IMG/VR virus record: IMGVR_UViG_3300029911_000144
Coordinates: 1 to 24,392 of that record
Length of the DNA stretch: 24,392 bases
Source of the DNA: a virus
Strand: one strand, 5' to 3'
This document shows positions 18,299-24,392 of this stretch, one piece after another. A program made the position numbers and the translations under genes. Every line of letters starts with the position of its first letter. Within the stretch, counting starts at the first letter, position 1. The notes beneath the pieces were generated by a model, which was not told the DNA's origin, ran no database searches, and saw only the letters and a program-made list of their open reading frames with translations.

Positions 18299-18750
18299 AA
18301 GACGCACTCGGACACGGAAGCAACGGCCTGCACGCGGGCGGCGTCAACAAGATCGGCAATCTCCCGGTCCACCCGAACGCGCTGCGCACGATCCAGAAGA
18401 ACCCATGGGGCGCGAGCGTGAAGCCGCAGACCGGTGTCTCGCCGACGACCGGGTACATGGTTTCGATACAGGGCCGCACTCAGAGCCCGACCTCGGCGGC
18501 GCTCGCCGGTCCGCAGGGTGCGAGCATCATTCGCGACTACGCGCGCAACAACTCCGATCTGTTGCAGAAGCCTGACATGCACATCGGGAGCTGGGCCGAC
18601 GAAACCGGTCGCACGCATCTCGACGTGTCGCAGAACATCCCTGATCGCGCGACTGCTGTCCAAGAGGGGCGTCGTCGCAATCAACAGGGTATCTGGGATG
18701 TTGCCCGCAAGAAGTTCATCGGCACGGGCGGCACGGGAGACGCGGCATGA
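18295..18750 (+). CDS. Tagged-array protein 14, 151 aa
   Basis: Begins MKDALGHGSNG, base-identical to protein 6 over the first 33 bases. A weak relic of the second motif may be 'NLPVHPNAL' at about residue 24. The central part ('TSAALAGPQGASIIRDYARN') and 'DETGRTHLDVSQNIPDRATA' followed by 'VQEGRRRNQQGIWDVARKKF' resemble a short sequence seen in phage and bacterial proteins in which 'HLDVSQN' and 'A-x-x-x-GRxRNQxAIWD' co-occur; no function is known to me. No Cys. Confidence 0.7.
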   Translation: MKDALGHGSNGLHAGGVNKIGNLPVHPNALRTIQKNPWGASVKPQTGVSPTTGYMVSIQGRTQSPTSAALAGPQGASIIRDYARNNSDLLQKPDMHIGSWADETGRTHLDVSQNIPDRATAVQEGRRRNQQGIWDVARKKFIGTGGTGDAA

Positions 18751-18980
18751 TCAGTGCAACGAAGAGCCACGTGAAGTGGGATCGCGGCAATCGGAGTGTG
18801 ACCGATGACGAAGCTGCTGACGTTCTTGCAAATGGCCATCCGAAGAGTGGTCCGCCGAGTTTTCCTGAGCCCGCTAAAGTTCTGCCGGGCGCGCCGGGCG
18901 CTGGCGCGGCTCCGGGCGCGAACGGCCCGCCTACGACAGGCGCGTCGGTAGGTCCGGGCGGGCCATTGGGTTCGATCTAA
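18747..18980 (+). CDS. Array-end protein, 77 aa, Gly/Pro-rich tail
   Basis: ATGA overlap at 18747. No tag. Residues about 20-36 ('DDEAADVLANGHPKSGPP') match the first half of the second motif (A-A-x-x-L-x-x-G-x-P-K-S), after which the P-V-H-D-S-M part is lost and a Gly/Pro/Ala-rich tail follows. It is the last gene before the promoter at 18978, which overlaps its stop codon. Function unknown. Confidence 0.6.
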   Translation: MISATKSHVKWDRGNRSVTDDEAADVLANGHPKSGPPSFPEPAKVLPGAPGAGAAPGANGPPTTGASVGPGGPLGSI

Positions 18981-19016
18981 TTCCCAGTTGTCCCGGAGAA
19001 GCTCTCCGCGTATGCT
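18978..19016 (+). promoter_or_regulatory. Promoter, TAATTCCCAGTTGTCYC class, copy 2
   Basis: TAATTCCCAGTTGTCC at 18978-18993 with -35 TTGTCC (18988-18993), 17 bases, -10 TATGCT (19011-19016). The distance from AATT to the -10 is the same as in copy 1 at 13743. The spacer holds a small perfect hairpin, CGGAGA-AGC-TCTCCG (18994-19008). Confidence 0.65.
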
Positions 19017-19053
19017 TGCGAAAGAAATTCCAACTATCGCAAGGATTATGCAC

Positions 19054-19422
19054 ATGGCACTTCGTGGCTCAGGCGTTGTAGCAAAGACCATCGATCCCCC
19101 GATGCAGGATCGCATCTCCAACAGCCCCGTCGATCCGCGCGCTGGCGCCGCCAAGCGGACCCAGACCAAGTTTCCGGTCAAGCCGGGCATGACCGATATG
19201 GTCAAGGGCTCCGTGTCATCGTTCGCCGGCCCGAAGAACCCGGGCGTCGGCCCGGATGCCTCCAGCTCCAATCCGCTTGACCCGTCGCCGACCGACAAGA
19301 TTTTGCGTCGGCAGCCGCAGGAGATCAAGTCCTCGTGGGGCATGGTGGACGCCAACGGTCAGTCGGTCAATGGCAACCTCGGCAAGGCCATCCTCGACGA
19401 AGCCGGCCGCCTCGGCCGCTAA
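19054..19422 (+). CDS. Hypothetical protein, 122 aa, Pro/Gly-rich
   Basis: AAGGA at 19041-19045 lies 8 bases before ATG 19054 and too close to ATG 19048, so the former is chosen; longer in-frame starts would cover the promoter. The protein is low in hydrophobic residues: 'GVVAKTIDPPMQDRISNSPV', 'TKFPVKPGMTDMVKGSVSSF', 'LRRQPQEIKSSWGMVDANGQ'. It looks largely disordered with a helical end 'NLGKAILDEAGRLGR'. No Cys. First gene behind its promoter. Family not recognised. Confidence 0.7.
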   Translation: MALRGSGVVAKTIDPPMQDRISNSPVDPRAGAAKRTQTKFPVKPGMTDMVKGSVSSFAGPKNPGVGPDASSSNPLDPSPTDKILRRQPQEIKSSWGMVDANGQSVNGNLGKAILDEAGRLGR

Positions 19423-19425
19423 CCC

Positions 19426-19566
19426 ATGCCAACCCCCGCATGCTCGTGGCAAACCTTCTGCGGCTTCTTTCTCGCCGCATTCGGGGCCGCGACAGGTTGG
19501 GGGATGGGCCTCTTCGTTGTGGCCCAAGTCACGCGAGCCATCGTGCGGCTGTTCGGCCTAACCTGA
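19426..19566 (+). CDS. Membrane microprotein, 46 aa
   Basis: Starts 3 bases after the preceding stop, with no strong ribosome site. One long hydrophobic region (residues about 10-34, 'TFCGFFLAAFGAATGWGMGL' then FVVAQV) and a basic end 'TRAIVRLFGLT'. Two Cys near the N-terminus. It compares in size and plan with the microprotein at 3805-3945. Function unknown; holin-like behaviour is possible but unsupported. Confidence 0.5.
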   Translation: MPTPACSWQTFCGFFLAAFGAATGWGMGLFVVAQVTRAIVRLFGLT

Positions 19567-19578
19567 AAAGAGACGACC

Positions 19579-19863
19579 ATGGCGATTGATGTAGTCGGAA
19601 GCAAAATGAAGTCGGACAATGGCTATGGCCAGAACGGCTATAGTGGAAGTTCGAGCGATCTCCCCGGCCAGCACACTACCTCCGGCTTTCTGCCGCAGGC
19701 CACTGTGCCAGCCGACTGGGGCCAGACGCGCCCCATGTCCGCCGAGCAGAAGGTGCCGACCACGAAGGGCATGCGCTCGCGTAGTGGCGAAGGCGGAGTG
19801 ATCCCGGCCGCCAATACCCGGCGTGCGGCCAAGCCCGCGCCCAATCGTTCGTTCCAACGGTAA
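19579..19863 (+). CDS. Hypothetical protein, 94 aa, low-complexity
   Basis: ATG 19579 follows a GAGA site, 12 bases after the previous stop. The chain is rich in Gly, Ser, Asn and Gln: 'NGYGQNGYSGSSSDLPGQHT', then 'SAEQKVPTTKGMRSRSGEGG' and a basic end 'RRAAKPAPNRSFQR'. It seems unstructured, with no Cys. Similar composition is found in small phage virion proteins, but I have no family to name. Confidence 0.6.
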   Translation: MAIDVVGSKMKSDNGYGQNGYSGSSSDLPGQHTTSGFLPQATVPADWGQTRPMSAEQKVPTTKGMRSRSGEGGVIPAANTRRAAKPAPNRSFQR

Positions 19864-19868
19864 CACTT

Positions 19869-19893
19869 CCGGGGCGCTACGCGCCTCGGTTTC
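19869..19893 (+). terminator. Possible weak intrinsic terminator
   Basis: Hairpin CCGGGGCGC (19869-19877), loop TAC, GCGCCTCGG (19881-19889), nine pairs with one G-T, then TTTC. The T-run is short, so termination may be partial. It lies between the genes at 19579 and 19921. Confidence 0.35.
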
Positions 19894-19920
19894 AACAGTC
19901 CCGACCATGGAGAGCCCAAA

Positions 19921-20232
19921 GTGTTGAAACTCGCATCGCTGTCCCTCGCTGCGCTTCTCTCCGTCGCTTCCCCCGTCCTCGCCAAGCCCCCGATCGCTGC
20001 GCCGCCCACGGCGAAGTGCATCGCACCGACCAAGTTTCCAGACACCATCCGCGTCGAAGGCGCCGCTCTCGTCAAGCTCCGAGAGATCGCTCGCGGGCTC
20101 CCGGATCAAGTCGATCTCGTGCTTCTGCTCAAGACCGCTCCCGTCGCCGTCGCCTTCGTCAACGGCTGCGCGGTCGGCTTCGGGCAGCTCGCTCCCCTCG
20201 GGCTGAAACCCGCCGATGATGGAGCGATCTGA
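19921..20232 (+). CDS. Secreted or periplasmic protein, 103 aa
   Basis: GTG 19921 with GGAGAG upstream. The N-terminus is a Sec signal peptide ('MLKLASLSLAALLSVASPVL' then A), with a likely cleavage after ALA-type 'VLA' near residue 21. The mature part has two Cys ('AKCIAPTKF', 'NGCAVGFG') about 80 bases of coding apart from each other's ends, suited to one disulfide, and a helix 'GAALVKLREIARGLPDQVDL'. It is the second exported small protein of the window (compare 11668). Role at the envelope is inferred. Confidence 0.7.
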   Translation: MLKLASLSLAALLSVASPVLAKPPIAAPPTAKCIAPTKFPDTIRVEGAALVKLREIARGLPDQVDLVLLLKTAPVAVAFVNGCAVGFGQLAPLGLKPADDGAI

Positions 20233-20233
20233 G

Positions 20234-20386
20234 ATGGCCGAGAAAAATAACACGTGCGCTCCGTCGAGTTACGAGAAGCGCCTCCAGCGGCAGCTCGCGG
20301 GTATCGAGAAGCATCTGGAAAATTTCCCGAATGACAAGCTGAGCCAGATGCGCGCAGCTACAATCCGATCGGAGCTATCAAAATGA
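20234..20386 (+). CDS. Small charged helical protein, 50 aa
   Basis: GGAG lies 9 bases before ATG 20234, and its stop overlaps the next start (ATGA at 20383). The product is a single long helical stretch ('YEKRLQRQLAGIEKHLENFP' followed by 'NDKLSQMRAATIRSELSK'), with the heptad spacing of a coiled coil. One Cys near the N-terminus. Phage proteins of this plan can be small scaffolds or adaptor subunits, but none is recognised. Confidence 0.6.
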   Translation: MAEKNNTCAPSSYEKRLQRQLAGIEKHLENFPNDKLSQMRAATIRSELSK

Positions 20387-20649
20387 GTTGGTCGATCTCA
20401 AAAATGGGGCTCTCGAAGCCCGTCCTCGCCGCGATCAAGAAAGAGCGCGCCACTACGGAGATGAGCGAGCCCGAACAGCTCGTCAGAGACCTCGTCGTCG
20501 GCGCGATCAAGCTCGCGCTCCGCGACATGCCGGATGATATGCCGGTCGAGATTTCCGCAAGCGGAAGTCAGTCCGATGTCGGCGACGGTACGTCAGTGAA
20601 TTCGTTCACGGTCACCGTCACGCCGAAGTGGGGCTTCCTGAGCAAGTGA
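20383..20649 (+). CDS. Small phage protein ending in a beta-rich region, 88 aa
   Basis: ATGA overlap. The N-terminus 'MSWSISKMGLSKPVLAAIKK' is followed by a helix 'EPEQLVRDLVVGAIKLALRD' and a strand-rich end 'VEISASGSQSDVGDGTSVNS' - 'FTVTVTPKWGFLSK'. This plan, an 'MSWS' start and a C-terminal 'ASGS' and 'V-x-P-x-WGF', is seen in small proteins of other tailed phages without assigned function. It is the last gene before the packaging module. Confidence 0.65.
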   Translation: MSWSISKMGLSKPVLAAIKKERATTEMSEPEQLVRDLVVGAIKLALRDMPDDMPVEISASGSQSDVGDGTSVNSFTVTVTPKWGFLSK

Positions 20650-20724
20650 TACAGAACCTCGGATGTAGCTGAGCTGCACCCGACGTTTCGTATCAGAATT
20701 ACGCGAGCGCGCATGTGCGCCTCC

Positions 20725-20741
20725 CATCGGCTGGGCCGATG
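20725..20741 (+). promoter_or_regulatory. Perfect hairpin in the leader before the terminase genes
   Basis: CATCGGC-TGG-GCCGATG, seven pairs with a 3-base loop. It lies 24 bases upstream of the start at 20765 inside the otherwise empty gap 20650-20764. No T-run follows, so it is more likely a leader structure or protein-binding site than a terminator. I see no clear promoter in this gap. Confidence 0.4.
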
Positions 20742-20764
20742 CACGACTATTGGAGGATATCCGC

Positions 20765-21589
20765 ATGAGCGGCATTGATGACACCGATCTCGCTGATCTT
20801 CTCGGCCCCGATCCACTCGGTGCCGAAGCCGAAGAAATTCTAGTTGATGTGACCCCGCCGAAATCGCGTCCCATGGGCGCAGCGAGCCGAGGCGTCCTAG
20901 AACGATCGCGCAGCTACCCCGTCAACGCTGCCGCCCGAGCAAGGCTCCCTGACCGCCTCAGCCGTCTGCTCAAGAACATCTCTGAAATCCCGATCGCAAC
21001 GGACGCCGCGCGCCGCGCCGGCATTAGCCTGTCCCAGCTCAAGTATATGCTGCAAAAATCCAAGGAGGGTCGCTCCGGGGACGGGTATGACGTGGCCCTT
21101 CCGGAAGGCGAAGATAACGGCACCCCCGATAACACCGAACGGTTTCACGTCGTGTGGGAAGATGCGATGAGTGAAGGCCTCGGCAAAGCAGAGACGGCCG
21201 CGTGGGCTCTCGGGGTCGGCTTCAACGAAATCCAAGCTCACAAGGGTCGTGTCCAATACCGAATTGACCCGGAGAAGTACGATCTGTTCGTTCTGCTCGG
21301 CGACCCCATTGACGAGCGCAACCCGAGCCTATGGCTTCGCGATGAAGTTGGGGCTCCAGTCCCCGAGACAATCTTCAAGCAGGACCCGGATATGCTCCGG
21401 TGGCTGCTCGAAAACCGCAAGCCGAAGGAATATGGCAAGCGAGCTGCTCTCGATCTGAATGTTACGGGCGGTGTTCTCGTGGTCGGTATGAAGGCGGCTA
21501 CGTCGGAAGAGCTAAACGAAATCGAAACCGAATATCGCAAGGTCGGTCGTCCCGCCGTCACGTTCGAAGAGAGCGACGGGGACGTGTAA
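20765..21589 (+). CDS. Putative terminase small subunit, 274 aa
   Basis: GGAGG lies 9 bases before ATG 20765; a TTG at 20750 is in frame but would contain the ribosome site. A first helix-turn-helix-like segment is 'ATDAARRAGISLSQLKYMLQ' (residues about 78-97) and a second 'AETAAWALGVGFNEIQAHKG' (about 142-161). Near residue 213, 'LLENRKPKEYGKR' matches a motif typical of small terminases. The family recognises pac or cos DNA and hands it to the large subunit. The gene overlaps the large-subunit start by one base (TAATG), the usual order. The subunit identity rests on context plus motif. Confidence 0.75.
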   Translation: MSGIDDTDLADLLGPDPLGAEAEEILVDVTPPKSRPMGAASRGVLERSRSYPVNAAARARLPDRLSRLLKNISEIPIATDAARRAGISLSQLKYMLQKSKEGRSGDGYDVALPEGEDNGTPDNTERFHVVWEDAMSEGLGKAETAAWALGVGFNEIQAHKGRVQYRIDPEKYDLFVLLGDPIDERNPSLWLRDEVGAPVPETIFKQDPDMLRWLLENRKPKEYGKRAALDLNVTGGVLVVGMKAATSEELNEIETEYRKVGRPAVTFEESDGDV

Positions 21590-23178
21590 TGGGTTTTCCT
21601 TGCGTAGCAAAATTTGTCCAAGATAGGAATGGGGCTTACGTCCCATACTATCTTGACGACGACAATGTACTCAGGGCCGCGATTTGGTGCCCGCAACCGG
21701 GTTCGCAGGAGTTCTTTCTGGCGGACCCGACGATGGAAGTTCTCTACGAGGGCACGCGCGGCCCCGGCAAAACTGACGCGCTCATCATGGACTTCTGTCA
21801 GGATGTTGGCAAGGGCTGGGGCGCGGAGTGGAAGGGCATTCTGTTTCGACAATCGCATCCGCAGTTGCGCGACATCATTGAGAAGTCGAAGAAATGGATC
21901 AAGCGCATTTGGCCGGATGCGATCTACAACGAAGTCAAGACGATGTGGGAGTGGCGGACAGGCGAGCGCCTGTACTTTGCCCACTTCAATGTCCGAAGCG
22001 ACTATGACAACTATCACGGCCACGCTTATCCGTGGATTGGTTGGGAAGAGTTGACGAACTGGCCGAGCCCGGACTGCTATATCAGCATGTTCTCGTGCTC
22101 GCGTTCGACGATCAAAGGGATGCCGCGCAAGGTGCGCGCGACGACGAACCCCTATGGCGTCGGGCATAACTGGGTCAAGGCACGTTGGCGGCTGCCGATC
22201 AACGGCGAGACGATCAACGGCCGCAAGCCGACAGTCGGTCCGCTCATTCAGGATAGCGTTGATGCGGCGGGTAACAAAGAGCCGCCGCGCCGCGCCATCC
22301 ACGGCTACCTCGACGAGAACGTGCTGTTGCTGCATGCCGACCCCGAGTACAAGAACAAGATTAAAGCGGCAGCCCGGAACGCATCCGAACTCGCGGCGTG
22401 GATGGATGGCTCGTGGGACATCGTCGCGGGCGGCATGTTCGACGACATCTGGTATGAGCACAAAGACGCGATCGTCATGCCCCCATTCGACGTGCCGCCG
22501 GGATGGAAAATTTATCGGGCCTATGACCACGGCTCATCGAAGCCGTTCTCGGTTGGCTGGTACGCCGCCAGCGATGGCACCGATCTGAAGCTACGCGATG
22601 GGCGCACGCGCGCGACCGTGCGCGGCGACCTCTTCCGTATCCACGAATGGTACGGCTGGCGTGGTCAGCCGAACGAAGGCGCTCGATTGTTGGTCCCGGA
22701 TATCGCGAGGGGCATCATTGAGCGCGAGATCAAATGGGGCCTCCGTGATCCGCAGGGCACGTGGACCCGCGTGAGCCGGGGGCCAGCCGATAGTTCGATC
22801 TTCGACGCCGATCAGAAGGCGACGACCGTGTCGATCGCCGACGACTTCGAGAAGCCGGTTACGATCAACGGGATCAAGTTCAAGGGTATTTTCTGGGAGC
22901 GCGCTGACAAGGGTCCGGGCTCCCGCGAGCAAGGATGGGAGCAAATCCGCAAGCGGCTCAAGGCGACCAAACGTCCGCCCGGCGGCTTCCGGGAGACCCC
23001 CGGGCTGTTCATCACGACGGACTGCCCGCAATGGCTCCGGTGCGTGCCTGTGCTTCCACGGGACGAAACCGAAATCGATGACGTAGACGACGACGCGGAA
23101 GATCATAACGGCGATGAAACTCGGTACATGCTCCGCCACGAGATCAGGACAACACGGTCGGGCCGCGTGGCGGCCTGA
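21589..23178 (+). CDS. terL: Terminase large subunit, 529 aa
   Basis: The motor that packs phage DNA into the procapsid. ATPase: Walker A 'GTRGPGKT' (residues 55-62), Walker B 'YPWIGWEE' (147-154) with catalytic Glu. RNase H-like nuclease: 'AYDHGSSKP' with Asp313, and 'ADSSIFDAD' with Asp401. Near the C-terminus 'ADKGPGSREQGW' and 'AEDHNGDETRYML' are typical of this subfamily. Length is normal for the family. ATG 21589 shares a base with the upstream stop and has GGGGA upstream; the frame extends further upstream only as a shadow of the small subunit. All key motifs are intact. Confidence 0.95.
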   Translation: MGFPCVAKFVQDRNGAYVPYYLDDDNVLRAAIWCPQPGSQEFFLADPTMEVLYEGTRGPGKTDALIMDFCQDVGKGWGAEWKGILFRQSHPQLRDIIEKSKKWIKRIWPDAIYNEVKTMWEWRTGERLYFAHFNVRSDYDNYHGHAYPWIGWEELTNWPSPDCYISMFSCSRSTIKGMPRKVRATTNPYGVGHNWVKARWRLPINGETINGRKPTVGPLIQDSVDAAGNKEPPRRAIHGYLDENVLLLHADPEYKNKIKAAARNASELAAWMDGSWDIVAGGMFDDIWYEHKDAIVMPPFDVPPGWKIYRAYDHGSSKPFSVGWYAASDGTDLKLRDGRTRATVRGDLFRIHEWYGWRGQPNEGARLLVPDIARGIIEREIKWGLRDPQGTWTRVSRGPADSSIFDADQKATTVSIADDFEKPVTINGIKFKGIFWERADKGPGSREQGWEQIRKRLKATKRPPGGFRETPGLFITTDCPQWLRCVPVLPRDETEIDDVDDDAEDHNGDETRYMLRHEIRTTRSGRVAA

Positions 23179-23197
23179 AATTTCCAGTGTCAAGGAC

Positions 23198-23226
23198 ATT
23201 GACAGAATATGGTTAATAGGCTAGAG
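23198..23226 (+). promoter_or_regulatory. Promoter before the portal gene
   Basis: TTGACA (23199-23204), with TTGAC 17 bases before CTAGAG (23221-23226), fits the alphaproteobacterial CTTGAC-N17-CTATAT pattern in nine of the twelve positions. Just upstream, AATTTCCAGTGTC (about 23179-23191) resembles the AATTCCCAGTTGTC box of the two promoters at 13743 and 18978. Confidence 0.5.
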
Positions 23227-23232
23227 AGCCTA
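23217..23232 (+). promoter_or_regulatory. Hairpin in the portal leader
   Basis: TAGGCT-AGAG-AGCCTA, a perfect 6-bp stem with a four-base loop, between the -10 element and the ribosome site (GGAAGGA, 23239-23245). It may shape the 5' end of the portal message or act as an operator. Confidence 0.4.
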
Positions 23233-23252
23233 GCCCCCGGAAGGATTTTCAC

Positions 23253-24392
23253 ATGGCACTTCCCGACAAGCACCCCGAGTACGTAGAGAGGCTGGGCGAA
23301 TGGCTCCAGCTTTCGGACACCTATCAGGGCGAGCGCGCCGTCAAGTCGAAGCGGCTTGACTACCTGCCCGCGACCGAGGGAATGGTGCAGGACGGGATGA
23401 CCACGCCCAGCTCCCCGGGCTGGCGCGACTACGAAGCGTACTTGATGCGCGCCTACTTCCACGACGTTGTCAAGGAAGCTGTCAAAGCCATGGTTGGCAT
23501 CATGCACAACAAGCCCGCCGTGATCACGCTGCCCCCGCGCCTCGCCGGCATGATCGACCGGGCGACGATCCAAGGCGAAGGGCTCCAGATGTTGCTCCGC
23601 CGGATCAACGTCTCGCAACTCCTGTACGGCCGCTGCGGTCTTCTCGCGGACGCGCCGCAGGGCGTCGATATCGACAAGGCAACTCCCTACCTGTCTTTCT
23701 ACGAACCGATGCGGATCATCAACTGGGACGCCGGGCGCCTCAATGAGGGCCGCAACGAACTCGATCTCGTCGTGCTCGACGAAAGCGGCTTCCGCCGTGA
23801 GGGCTTCACGTGGAAGACCGAACGCAAGTATCGCGTGCTGACGCGCGGCGGCCCGGAGAGCCTTGAGAGCGGCTGGGAACGACCGCCGGAGGGCTCGCCG
23901 TATTGCGTGGCCGTGAAGGTCAACGACAGCTCCATGCCCGTCATGGAGGACTTCATTCAGCCGTCGATCGGTGGGCGCACGCTCCCGGCGGTTCCGTTCG
24001 TCTTCATCGGCGCCAACGATCTCGTACCCGAGCCCGAAGTGTCCCCGCTTCTCGGCCTGTCGAACCTCGCGCTCGCAATCTACCGAGCCGAGGCCGACTA
24101 CAGGCAAACGCTGTTCGCGCAGGGACAGGCCACACTCGTCATCATCAACGGCAACGTTGACGATGCGGCCCCCGACAAACTGCGCACCGGCTACAAAGGC
24201 GTCATCGATCTGCGCATGGGCGGCGACGCGAAGTATATCGGCGTGCCCGCCGCCGGGCTCGGCGAGATGCGTCAGTCGCTCAAGAGTGATATCGATGCCG
24301 CCGCTCTGGCGGGCATCGCGTTCTTGGACGTAGGCAACGCGCGCGGCGAGAGCGGCGAAGCTCTGCGCATCCGCGTCGCGGCGCGCACGACC
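23253..24392 (+). CDS. Portal protein, DUF4055-type, partial (first 380 aa)
   Basis: Open from ATG 23253 (GGAAGGA upstream) to the right edge. The portal forms the dodecameric ring at the capsid vertex through which DNA enters and leaves. Features typical of the DUF4055 family: 'HPEYVERLGEWLQLSDTYQG' near the start, 'YLPATEGM', 'DYEAYLMRAYFHDVVKEAVK' followed by 'AMVGIMHNKPAVI', 'LYGRCGLLADAPQG', 'PVPFVFIGAND'-like 'LPAVPFVFIGANDL', and the helix 'ALAIYRAEADYRQTLFAQGQ'. Its place right after the large terminase supports the call. The C-terminus is outside the window. Confidence 0.85.
   Translation, partial: MALPDKHPEYVERLGEWLQLSDTYQGERAVKSKRLDYLPATEGMVQDGMTTPSSPGWRDYEAYLMRAYFHDVVKEAVKAMVGIMHNKPAVITLPPRLAGMIDRATIQGEGLQMLLRRINVSQLLYGRCGLLADAPQGVDIDKATPYLSFYEPMRIINWDAGRLNEGRNELDLVVLDESGFRREGFTWKTERKYRVLTRGGPESLESGWERPPEGSPYCVAVKVNDSSMPVMEDFIQPSIGGRTLPAVPFVFIGANDLVPEPEVSPLLGLSNLALAIYRAEADYRQTLFAQGQATLVIINGNVDDAAPDKLRTGYKGVIDLRMGGDAKYIGVPAAGLGEMRQSLKSDIDAAALAGIAFLDVGNARGESGEALRIRVAARTT

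Larger units (their letters stand above)
14074..18980 (+). other. Array of 15 small genes with shared peptide modules
   Basis: Nine genes (14074, 14570, 15104, 15751, 16226, 16665, 17832, 18044, 18295) begin with M(A)KDA(L/K)GHGS. Seven (15104, 15421, 15596, 16226, 16665, 17169, 17832) share an A-A-x-E-L-x-S-G-x-P-K-S-x-x-V-P-V-H-D-S-M type motif, complete or partial. Two share S-Q-F-D-G-P-R-E-R-S-G-L-G. The remainder of each protein differs. DNA copies of the N-terminal tag differ at synonymous positions (for example CTC/CTG for Leu, GGA/GGG for Gly, AGC/AGT/TCA for Ser), so the peptide is conserved, not only the DNA. Confidence 0.85.

Noticed and set aside
14074-18330. CRISPR-like reading of the repeated 33-base tag sequences
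   Set aside because: The repeats are spaced by whole genes of variable length, always begin at a start codon and diverge at synonymous sites.
20725-20741. Hairpin before the terminase genes as a terminator
   Set aside because: No T-run follows; kept only as a leader structure.
21238-22530. Minus-strand frame of 430 codons over the terminase genes
   Set aside because: Antisense to clear terminase motifs; GC-rich shadow with no ribosome site or related neighbour.
23190-24107. Minus-strand frame of 305 codons over the portal gene
   Set aside because: Antisense to the portal protein, whose plus-strand frame is open to the window edge and matches a known family.

Overview
The window is part of a tailed-phage (Caudoviricetes) genome or a closely related prophage. 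The anchors are at the right end: a small-terminase-like protein (20765-21589), a large terminase with clear ATPase and nuclease motifs (21589-23178), and a portal protein of the DUF4055 type that runs off the window (23253-24392). No bacterial housekeeping gene is present. The DNA is GC-rich. Several promoters fit the alphaproteobacterial CTTGAC-N17-CTATAT pattern, so I infer an alphaproteobacterial host, probably of the rhizobial group; this is inference, not proof.

Layout. (1) 1-9202, + strand: about 30 small, tightly packed genes, most overlapping by 1, 4 or 8-20 bases, many with no recognisable family. They include zinc-ribbon proteins, a run of small membrane proteins, a probable permuted papain-like (NlpC/P60-superfamily, YiiX-like) hydrolase and a membrane-anchored protein with a Pro/Ser-rich repeat tail. 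(2) 9151-10441, - strand: a five-gene leftward operon preceded by a tRNA-like RNA and its own promoter. (3) 10790-13734, + strand: two further small-gene units, each behind a promoter of one shared class. (4) 13813-18980, + strand: an unusual array of 16 small genes. Nine begin with the same peptide, M(A)KDA(L/K)GHGS, and seven share a second motif ending in P-V-H-D-S-M. (5) 19054-20649: a second small-gene unit behind a repeat of the promoter that starts region 4. (6) 20765-end: DNA packaging and portal genes.

The genes work as a few long, translationally coupled transcripts. Two promoter classes stand out. One carries an inverted-repeat operator, TWAACC-N9-GGTTTG, and occurs three times around the strand switch (10618-10760 and 11414-11464). 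The other carries TAATTCCCAGTTGTCYC and occurs in front of the tagged-gene array and in front of 19054. The most interesting feature is the tagged array: otherwise dissimilar small proteins share an N-terminal peptide conserved at protein level despite synonymous codon changes. This recalls the capsid-targeting peptide of T4 internal proteins, so a co-packaged or ejected cargo set is a reasonable hypothesis. One of its members also shares a C-terminal module with a gene of the leftward operon, which shows module shuffling.
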